This document shows, piece after piece, positions 8,361-12,499 of a stretch of 12,499 bases of DNA. This stretch comes from Candidatus Gastranaerophilales bacterium. GTDB lineage: Bacteria > Cyanobacteriota > Vampirovibrionia > Gastranaerophilales > Gastranaerophilaceae. Below the pieces are notes generated by a model. It was not told the origin of the DNA. It made no database searches and saw only the letters and a list, made by a program, of their open reading frames with translations. The position numbers and the translations under genes are program-made. The DNA is taken from NCBI GenBank assembly GCA_947630355.1, contig CANRHJ010000045.1:1-12499 (forward strand). Reading direction: 5' to 3'. Numbering within the stretch: the stretch's first letter is position 1; every line of letters starts with the position of its first letter.

Positions 8361-8370
8361 TTAAATTTAA

Positions 8371-8433
8371 GAGCCGTAAGTTATGTTGGTGAAGCGTAAC
8401 CCAACATTTAATAATATTTTAATTACGTCAGCT
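8371..8433 (+). repeat. REP-like repeat copy A (inverted relative to copies B and C)
   Basis: ATGTTGG (8383-8389) pairs with CCAACAT (8401-8407) around an 11-nt loop, next to a degenerate GTAG head (GTAAG, 8376-8380). The segments 8393-8406 and 8416-8433 are exact reverse complements of 14- and 18-bp blocks of copy C (9643-9656 and 9611-9628). It therefore belongs to the same family in the opposite orientation, between bioG and the pilin promoter. No T-tract follows, so it is not an obvious terminator for bioG. Confidence 0.75.
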
Positions 8434-8476
8434 CAATACTTTGAATAAAGAAAATATTTTCCATATATCAATTTTC

Positions 8477-8505
8477 TTGATTAATAATATCTAATTTGAT
8501 ATAAT
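8477..8505 (+). promoter_or_regulatory. Promoter of the pilin gene
   Basis: TTGATT (8477-8482), 17 bp, then TATAAT (8500-8505), with an extended TG at 8497-8498. The start would be near 8512, giving a leader of about 20 nt to ATG 8533 with AAGGAG at 8518-8523. This placement argues that translation is meant to begin at 8533, not at the TTG 8574. Confidence 0.7.
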
Positions 8506-8532
8506 TAACTCAAAATTAAGGAGAAAAATGTT

Positions 8533-8577
8533 ATGAAAAGGCGCTTACCCCCCCCCACGAAATATGCAAAGGCTTGA
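8533..8577 (+). CDS. Short leader frame with a C9 tract; probable true 5' end of the pilin gene
   Basis: ATG 8533 has AAGGAG (8518-8523) 9 nt upstream and lies about 20 nt after the predicted transcription start. As written it encodes MKRRLPPPTKYAKA and stops at TGA 8575-8577. The three prolines come from nine consecutive C's (8548-8556). One added C would shift reading into the pilin frame (MKRRLPPPHEICKG, then LSYSNIERS); one lost C would give a 26-codon dead end. The stop overlaps the TTG 8574 of the pilin frame (TTGA), so reinitiation is a third possibility. Confidence is for the frame being translated, not for a functional peptide. Confidence 0.5.
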   Translation: MKRRLPPPTKYAKA

Positions 8578-9371
8578 GTTACAGCAACATAGAGAGAAGC
8601 CCAAACTCTAAAACCAAATACTCTGCCGAAATAAAACAAAATTCAAGGCAAAAAATTTTGAAAGGTTTTACATTATCTGAAGTTCTCATTACCCTCGTTA
8701 TAGTTGGCGTTATTGCAGCTATGACTATTCCCGGAATAATTCAGAGTACCCAAGAACAAGAGTACGTTACTTCATTAAAGAAAGCATCTTCAATATTAAA
8801 CAGTGCCATAAGTATGATTAAAGCTAACGAAGGTATTTCTCCTGACGAGTGGGGATTAGTACCCCCACGTGATATGTTATTAATAGATAAATTATTACCA
8901 TACCTAAATTACGTGAAGGTCTGTAAATCAGGAGAAAATTGTCACAAAAATGATGTCTTCACTAAATCAAAGTTAAGAATGTCTAATCCTTTTTCCGACA
9001 GACCTGTTGTAGTTTTAACTGATGGTATGATTATTGGCGGAATAACTACCTCTCCAACTAATATTAAAATTGCAGGAAATGAAAGAAAAGAGCTGGCAGA
9101 GTTTATTGTTGATGTAAATGGAGATAGAGGGCCAAATCGTTTTGGTGTTGATAATTTTGTATTTATATTAACTAATGACGGAATTATCCCAACAGGGGGA
9201 AATTTTATCGGGCCCCCAACTGTTTGGCCTTATGACTTTGAAAACGGGTGTCTGAATTCCGATTCAAATGGTGGGGGTTGTACAGCTTGGGTGCTTACTC
9301 ATTCCAACTTAGATTACTTACACTGTCCCGATAAAATCAGAGCCGGTAAAACTTCCTGCAAAGAAAAATAA
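8574..9371 (+). CDS. Type IV pilin-like (pseudopilin) protein with prepilin cleavage motif
   Basis: A 265-residue frame with a class III prepilin signal. LKGFTLSEVLITL (about residues 30-42) gives a Gly/Phe cleavage and N-methylation site with the conserved Glu at +5, followed by a hydrophobic helix ending near AAMTIPG. The long, basic N-terminal extension is unusual. The globular part has VDVNGDRGPN and FVFILTNDGIIPTG, a pattern of pseudopilins, and paired cysteines (CKSGENC; CLN...GGGC; two near the C-terminus) that may form disulfides. It should be inserted in the cytoplasmic membrane, processed by PilD, and assembled into a pilus, a type II secretion pseudopilus or a DNA-uptake fibre; no machinery genes are near. 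The TTG start is only the longest in-frame option: AAAGG ends one base before it, too close to work. Translation probably starts at 8533 with a frame change at the C9 tract. It has its own promoter and terminator. Confidence 0.85.
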   Translation: MSYSNIERSPNSKTKYSAEIKQNSRQKILKGFTLSEVLITLVIVGVIAAMTIPGIIQSTQEQEYVTSLKKASSILNSAISMIKANEGISPDEWGLVPPRDMLLIDKLLPYLNYVKVCKSGENCHKNDVFTKSKLRMSNPFSDRPVVVLTDGMIIGGITTSPTNIKIAGNERKELAEFIVDVNGDRGPNRFGVDNFVFILTNDGIIPTGGNFIGPPTVWPYDFENGCLNSDSNGGGCTAWVLTHSNLDYLHCPDKIRAGKTSCKEK

Positions 9372-9380
9372 ATTTTATAT

Positions 9381-9403
9381 AAAAAAGCACCTGTGGCTTT
9401 TTT
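9381..9403 (+). terminator. Intrinsic terminator of the pilin gene
   Basis: AAAAAAGC (9381-9388) pairs with GCTTTTTT (9396-9403) around a 7-nt loop, 9 nt after the pilin stop. The stem has only two G-C pairs but ends in a T-run, and it is near-symmetrical, so it could act on either strand. Confidence 0.65.
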
Positions 9404-9410
9404 ATATTCT

Positions 9411-9494
9411 AAAATATTATTAATTGTTGGGTTACGCTCCGCTAACCTAACCTACGATTAATTTATAATACAAAAATATTTTAATTAAAGGAAG
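9411..9494. repeat. REP-like repeat copy B
   Basis: GTTGGGTTA (9426-9434) pairs, with one mismatch, with TAACCTAAC (9443-9451) around CGCTCCGC. The adjacent CTAC (9452-9455) is GTAG on the minus strand, the head tetranucleotide of REP elements mobilised by RAYT transposases. Bases 9423-9494 are identical to 9641-9712 over 72 bp, including the AT-rich tail outside the hairpin. Upstream the two copies differ by a single-base indel in the ATTATTA run. Confidence 0.85.
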
Positions 9495-9500
9495 CTTTTA

Positions 9501-9605
9501 CGGAGAATAATTGAAAATCGAATTGAAGAAACATCAAGGCGAGCGCTGTTTGAGCGAAGCGAGTTCGCGAGCCTATGCTGAAATTCAGATTTTCATTATT
9601 CGAAG
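9501..9605. repeat. MITE-like palindromic element
   Basis: About 100 bp that fold back on themselves. GAATAAT (9505-9511) pairs with ATTATTC (9595-9601), GAAAATC (9513-9519) with GATTTTC (9588-9594), and GAATT (9520-9524) with AATTC (9582-9586), with single-base bulges. The core (9538-9573) is far more G+C-rich than its surroundings and contains TTTGAGCGAAGCGAG with nested hairpins (GCGAA/TTCGC). No reading frame is present. It lies between repeat copies B and C and looks like a non-autonomous mobile element or structured repeat. Confidence 0.65.
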
Positions 9606-9610
9606 TTTTA

Positions 9611-9712
9611 AGCTGACGTAATTAAAATAAAAATATTATTATTGTTGGGTTACGCTCCGCTAACCTAACCTACGATTAATTTATAATACAAAAATATTTT
9701 AATTAAAGGAAG
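9611..9712. repeat. REP-like repeat copy C
   Basis: Second copy of the 72-bp unit (9641-9712), in direct orientation to copy B at a distance of 218 bp. It carries the same hairpin (9644-9652 with 9661-9669) and GTAG head on the minus strand (9670-9673). It also has an upstream extension, AGCTGACGTAATTAAAAT (9611-9628), which copy B lacks but inverted copy A shares exactly. Confidence 0.85.
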
Positions 9713-9760
9713 TTTTAAGCCGGCTTAATTAAATTATTCTTAAAAGCCGTGTTAAACTTC
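9709..9760. repeat. Imperfect inverted repeat (hairpin)
   Basis: The left arm starting at GAAGTTTTAAGCCGGCTT (9709-9726) is mirrored by 9737-9760, whose reverse complement begins GAAGTTTAACACGGCTT. The left arm contains the perfect palindrome TTAAGCCGGCTTAA (9715-9728). It abuts the end of repeat C, and GAAGTTTTAAGC also occurs at 9602-9613, so it belongs to the same mosaic of repeats. Confidence 0.55.
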
Positions 9761-9788
9761 ACTAACCCAAGTTCGCTTTTATAAATTA

Positions 9789-9821
9789 CTGATGTTATAT
9801 AAATAATTTATGTAACATCAG
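9789..9821. promoter_or_regulatory. 33-bp dyad, possible operator
   Basis: Fifteen bases (9789-9803, starting CTGATGTTA) pair with 9807-9821 (ending TAACATCAG) with one G-T wobble around a 3-nt centre. No T-run follows on either side, so it is a poor terminator. It ends 21 bp before an extended -10 element (9840-9848) and so covers the -35 region, which suits an operator for a dimeric regulator. It could equally be another repeat hairpin. Confidence 0.45.
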
Positions 9822-9839
9822 GATAAATTTACAAATAAA

Positions 9840-9848
9840 TGATATAAT
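9840..9848 (+). promoter_or_regulatory. Extended -10 element upstream of the antiporter gene
   Basis: TG-A-TATAAT, identical over nine bases to the elements before the dehydrogenase and the pilin. A start near 9855 would give a leader of about 180 nt before ATG 10038, unusually long for this window. I recognise no known riboswitch in that leader; it holds a small hairpin (TAAAGG 9920-9925 with CCTTTA 9931-9936). Confidence 0.45.
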
Positions 9849-9867
9849 CTGTTATAAAGATATTTGA

Positions 9868-10041
9868 GAAAATATTGCGGACAATGAACATTACATAGAG
9901 AAGTTTAAGCGGAAATCTGTAAAGGCTAATCCTTTAGCTAAAGACGAAATGAGAATAGTTGAAAGTGAGTTACACGCTTAAACAAAAGAACTTCAAAAGG
10001 TCAGAGACAAAAATAAACAGATAAAGGTAAAAGTAAGATGA
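9868..10041 (+). pseudogene. Possible decayed 3' remnant of a gene upstream of the antiporter
   Basis: A frame with coding-like composition runs from 9868 (after a TGA at 9865) through DNEHYIEKFKRKSVKANP and DEMRIVESELHA to TAA 9979-9981, then continues in the same frame with TKELQKVRDKNKQIKVKVR to TGA 10039-10041. That last stop overlaps the antiporter ATG (ATGA), as in a coupled operon. There is no start codon with a ribosome site, and the sequence is Lys/Glu-rich like a coiled coil. I cannot name a parent family; chance in an AT-rich spacer is a real alternative. Confidence 0.3.
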
Positions 10042-10964
10042 TATTAAATATAATATTGCTCATAATAGGCTTAACGTTGTTATCAAAGGGAGCGGATTTT
10101 TTTGTTGACGGTTCGGGAGCTTTGGCAGCAAAATTTAAAATCCCGTCAATAATTATAGGATTAACGATTGTTGCAATCGGAACAAGTGCACCGGAAGCTG
10201 CCGTGAGTATAGGCTCTGCAATTAAAGGGGCAAACGGTGTTGCTATCGGGAATATTTTAGGAAGTAATATTGCTAATATTTTCTTAATTTTAGGCGCCAC
10301 ATCCGCAATATGTCCGCTCTTAATTAAGAAAAATACCATAAAATACGAAATTCCGTTTGTCTTATTTATAACACTTTTATTGTCTTTTATTGGCTATTAT
10401 TACGGGAATATTTCAAGACTGAGTTCTGTTATTTTACTGATATTATTAATTATATTTTTTCTTTATTTATTTAAAATTTCAAAAGAAGTTGATAATTTTG
10501 AATTAAAAACGAAATCAATGGGAATGATAAAGATTATATTATATATAATCGGCGGACTGGCTGCATTAATATACGGAAGCGATTTAACGGTTAATTCCGC
10601 TATAGATATTGCTCACAGATTTAACATTTCAGACAGGATTATAGGTTTAACAATTATAGCAATAGGTACAAGTTTACCCGAATTAATTACATGCATTGTT
10701 GCAGCAATAAAGAAACAACCTGATATAGCAATAGGTAACATTATCGGATCAAATATATTTAATATTTTATTTGTATTGGGGGTAACAGGGGTTATAAAAC
10801 CAATTGAATTTGATAAAGCCTTTTTATTTGACGGTATAATCGCAATATTATCCGTAGTCCTGTTGTATTTATTCACAAAGAGAACAAATCTCCTAAAAAG
10901 ATGGCAGGGCGTATTTTTTCTATGTCTTTATTTTTCATATTTAGCTATGCTGATTATAAAATAG
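10038..10964 (+). CDS. Na+/Ca2+ antiporter-like protein, CaCA family (YrbG type)
   Basis: A 308-residue integral membrane transporter predicted to exchange Ca2+ for Na+ or H+, usually exporting calcium. It is an internal duplication with opposed topology, about ten membrane helices in all. The two alpha-repeats are clear: GLTIVAIGTSAPEA (41-54) with GNILGSN (71-77), and GLTIIAIGTSLPEL (203-216) with GNIIGSN (233-239). The ion-binding acids Glu53 and Glu215 are both present. A short polar loop (about 147-162) links the halves. AAAGG (10023-10027) lies 10 nt before the ATG, a modest site; no other start is needed because the helix count is complete. No terminator in its own direction follows within 80 nt. 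It appears monocistronic and may be controlled by the dyad at 9789-9821. Confidence 0.93.
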   Translation: MILNIILLIIGLTLLSKGADFFVDGSGALAAKFKIPSIIIGLTIVAIGTSAPEAAVSIGSAIKGANGVAIGNILGSNIANIFLILGATSAICPLLIKKNTIKYEIPFVLFITLLLSFIGYYYGNISRLSSVILLILLIIFFLYLFKISKEVDNFELKTKSMGMIKIILYIIGGLAALIYGSDLTVNSAIDIAHRFNISDRIIGLTIIAIGTSLPELITCIVAAIKKQPDIAIGNIIGSNIFNILFVLGVTGVIKPIEFDKAFLFDGIIAILSVVLLYLFTKRTNLLKRWQGVFFLCLYFSYLAMLIIK

Positions 10965-11247
10965 GATAATATAACATTTTAAGCGAAATGATTTTATTTT
11001 GAATGAAAATTTAACAAAAAAAAGCTCTTTTATAAAGAGCGTTAACTAGGTTAGTTTTGGTAGATAGTTGTTCAGTTTAGAATTTTATGTGTCTTACATT
11101 TCTTTAAATAACCCTGAATAATTTTTAATGCTTTTTTTGTTCAATAATTTTACAAATGTTTACAAAAAACATGTTTTTATCAAAAAATACTAAAGTTTTT
11201 TAAACTTATGCCGATTATAAAGATGTACATTCTGCGAGGTGATTTTT
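10965..11247. other. AT-rich spacer between antiporter and small gene
   Basis: Holds the minus-strand terminator (11013-11040), a perfect 14-bp palindrome AAAAACATGTTTTT (11165-11178), a 6-bp hairpin AAGTTT/AAACTT (11193-11207), and a TATAAA-like element (11216-11221) that could drive the small gene at 11248. No reading frame longer than about 16 codons with a ribosome site is seen on either strand. Confidence 0.5.
11013..11040 (-). terminator. Minus-strand intrinsic terminator with no visible gene
   Basis: GCTCTTT (11024-11030) pairs with AAAGAGC (11034-11040) around TAT. Read on the minus strand the hairpin is followed at once by eight or more T's; on the plus strand GTTAACTAGG follows and would not terminate. 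The antiporter gene is on the plus strand, so the signal points at a minus-strand transcript that starts to the right. Confidence 0.6.
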
Positions 11248-11382
11248 ATGTATTATTATTCTGTTTGGCCCGGAGCTTACAGCTTTAAAAATGAAATAAA
11301 ATTATTTACTGCTTGGTTTAAAAATCAAATGGATATTATCATTAAGAAGATAGAAGAAACAGAGAGCAAACTCGGTAAGTAA
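11248..11382 (+). CDS. Small hypothetical protein, 44 residues
   Basis: The ATG at 11248 is preceded by GAGGTGA (11236-11242), the strongest Shine-Dalgarno in this part of the window, 5 nt away. The product starts MYYYSVWPGAYSFKNE, rich in aromatics, and ends in a charged, probably helical segment (KNQMDIIIKKIEETESKLGK). It has no signal peptide and no clear membrane span. I do not recognise a family. It lies 66 nt before comM on the same strand with only a hairpin between, so the two may share a transcript. Confidence 0.6.
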   Translation: MYYYSVWPGAYSFKNEIKLFTAWFKNQMDIIIKKIEETESKLGK

Positions 11383-11400
11383 AATGGTATTGATAAGCGG

Positions 11401-11446
11401 TAATATTCCGTATATACTGTAATGGTATAGTATATTCGGAATATTA
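11401..11446 (+). promoter_or_regulatory. Long hairpin over the comM ribosome-binding region
   Basis: Bases 11401-11421 pair with 11426-11446 with one T-T mismatch and one G-T wobble around a 4-nt loop (ATGG). The outer stem TAATATTCCG/CGGAATATTA buries CGGA (11437-11440), the only candidate Shine-Dalgarno for the comM GTG at 11449. No T-run follows. It may act as an RNA structure that limits comM translation, or as a DNA operator. Confidence 0.55.
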
Positions 11447-11448
11447 TT

Positions 11449-12499
11449 GTGATTTCTCAAATTTTAACAGCCAGTGTTATAGGCCTAGATGTTTATAAAA
11501 TTTTAGTTGAAGTTGATTTAAATAATTCGCTTCCGTCTATGTCGATTGTCGGACTGCCCGATATATCAATCAGCGAGGCAAAAGAGAGGGTACGATCCGC
11601 AATAAAGAATTCGGGGTTTGAATTTCCGAATAAGAAAATAGTAGTTAATTTGGCACCTGCCAATATAAAGAAAATGGGCAGTTATTATGATTTACCTATT
11701 GCAATAGGGATTTTGGCGAAAAATGGAGTGATAGAACAGAATAGTTTTAATGATACGGCGTTTGTGGGAGAACTATCACTGGACGGTTCTCTAAGGGCAG
11801 TAAACGGAGTTCTTCCGATAGCTGCCGGACTTATTAATCAGGGAATTAAAACTCTCATAGTACCGTATGAAAATGCAAAAGAAGCTGCTATTATTTCGGG
11901 ATTAAACGTAATCGGGGCAGGAAATCTTATTGAAATAGTAAATCACTTTAATACAAATTCACCTGAACATAAATTAATATCTCCCACCATTGTAGATATA
12001 AATGAGTATATGAAAGACAATTCAGGAGAAAACGGAGTATATGATTTTAAAGACGTTAAAGGTCAGGCAAAAGCCAAAAAAGCGATGGAAATAGCAGCTG
12101 CGGGAGCACATAATTTGCTGATGTCAGGACCTCCCGGTTCGGGGAAAACATTACTTGCAAAATGTTTTGCATCAATTCTTCCTCCGTTAACATTTGAAGA
12201 ATCTATAGAACTTACGAAAATATACAGTATAAGCGGACTGCTTAATCCGAATAAGCCGTTAATTACACAACGCAGGTTTAGGAGTGTTCACCATACAGCT
12301 TCCGCTATAGGCATTATAGGCGGAGGAACAAATCCGAAACCCGGTGAAATCACTCTGGCTCATCGCGGCGTATTATTCTTGGATGAATTTGTCGAATTTC
12401 CGAGAAGCGTACTTGAAGTACTCCGTCAGCCGTTAGAAGACGGAAAAATAGTTATTGCAAGAGCGAAAATGAGACTGGAATTTCCATCCGATTTTATAC
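11449..12499 (+). CDS. comM: YifB/ComM-family Mg-chelatase-like AAA+ ATPase (3' truncated by window)
   Basis: ComM is a hexameric helicase that promotes branch migration when naturally acquired DNA is integrated; relatives outside competent species are common and less understood. Visible in 350 codons: the N-terminal Lon-protease-like domain with SLPSMSIVGLPD (27-38) and ERVRSAIKNSGFEFP (46-60), a linker near 175-200, then the AAA+ domain with DVKGQAKAKKA (202-212), Walker A GPPGSGKT (227-234) and Walker B GVLFLDE (307-313), followed by RQPLEDG. The family runs to about 500 residues, so roughly a third is missing. The GTG start fits the family N-terminus (a few residues before LTASVIGLDVYKI); a TAG lies in frame at 11428 and no ATG intervenes. 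The ribosome site is weak and lies within a hairpin. Confidence 0.95.
   Translation, partial: MISQILTASVIGLDVYKILVEVDLNNSLPSMSIVGLPDISISEAKERVRSAIKNSGFEFPNKKIVVNLAPANIKKMGSYYDLPIAIGILAKNGVIEQNSFNDTAFVGELSLDGSLRAVNGVLPIAAGLINQGIKTLIVPYENAKEAAIISGLNVIGAGNLIEIVNHFNTNSPEHKLISPTIVDINEYMKDNSGENGVYDFKDVKGQAKAKKAMEIAAAGAHNLLMSGPPGSGKTLLAKCFASILPPLTFEESIELTKIYSISGLLNPNKPLITQRRFRSVHHTASAIGIIGGGTNPKPGEITLAHRGVLFLDEFVEFPRSVLEVLRQPLEDGKIVIARAKMRLEFPSDFI

Noticed and set aside
8450..8461. 12-bp perfect palindrome GAAAATATTTTC before the pilin promoter
   Set aside because: Short AT-rich palindromes are expected by chance in this composition; nothing ties it to the promoter.
8849..8868. GTGGGG/CCCCAC hairpin inside the pilin gene
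   Set aside because: It lies in mid-coding sequence and is explained by the codons for the EWGLVPPRD segment; no T-run or other signal accompanies it.
9423..9712. Direct repeats considered as a minimal CRISPR array
   Set aside because: Only two units, 72 bp each with a 146-bp spacer that is itself palindromic; no cas genes. The REP/MITE explanation fits better.
9855..10037. Long antiporter leader considered as a metal riboswitch (for example yybP-ykoY)
   Set aside because: No conserved core motif of any riboswitch class I know could be found; only a small 6-bp hairpin is present.
10001..10339. Minus-strand 112-codon hydrophobic frame over the antiporter (and a similar one at 10613-10876)
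   Set aside because: The two frames resemble each other only because they are the reverse of the two alpha-repeats of the transporter; neither has a promoter or ribosome site.

Overview
The window is a low-G+C bacterial chromosome segment with a housekeeping backbone and one repeat-rich accessory stretch. The prepilin-like protein at 8574-9371, with its GFTLSEVLITL cleavage motif and VDVNGDRGPN / D-x-FVFILTNDGIIPTG body, resembles the pseudopilins I associate with gut Melainabacteria (Gastranaerophilales). Together with the AT-rich codon use and a free-standing bioG this makes that lineage my best guess, but it is inference only. TGA is used as a normal stop.

Left part (1-6180): the 3' most of gpmI (glycolysis) runs off the left edge and converges on a minus-strand membrane-anchored SGNH-hydrolase-like gene across a shared bidirectional terminator. 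That gene and valS (valyl-tRNA synthetase) are divergent, with overlapping -10 elements between them. A DHH-family phosphoesterase follows valS with its own promoter, and it converges on a small minus-strand zinc-ribbon gene across a second bidirectional terminator. The zinc-ribbon gene has a promoter placed so that the mRNA would be leaderless.

Middle (6590-8360): a two-gene operon starts from an extended -10 promoter. It holds a zinc-dependent medium-chain alcohol dehydrogenase (TTG start) and bioG, the pimeloyl-ACP methyl ester esterase of biotin synthesis.

Accessory stretch (8361-10037): a pilin-like gene with a good promoter and a terminator sits between inverted copies of a REP-like repeat. 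Its best-looking start codon (ATG 8533, strong Shine-Dalgarno) is one base out of frame with the pilin because of a run of nine C's. A tenth C would fuse the two frames, which suggests a phase-variable surface or secretion pilin, or a sequencing error. Downstream lies an array of repeats: two identical 72-bp direct repeats 218 bp apart with a GTAG-headed hairpin core, a MITE-like palindrome between them, two more hairpins, and a possible decayed reading frame that ends by overlapping the next start codon.

Right part (10038-12499): a CaCA-family Na+/Ca2+ antiporter; a gene-poor stretch holding an intrinsic terminator that points the wrong way for any visible gene; an unannotated 44-codon gene with a strong Shine-Dalgarno; a long hairpin that covers the ribosome-binding region of the next gene; and the 5' two-thirds of comM (YifB-type Mg-chelatase-like ATPase), cut by the right edge. 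No rRNA, tRNA, CRISPR array or intact transposase was seen.
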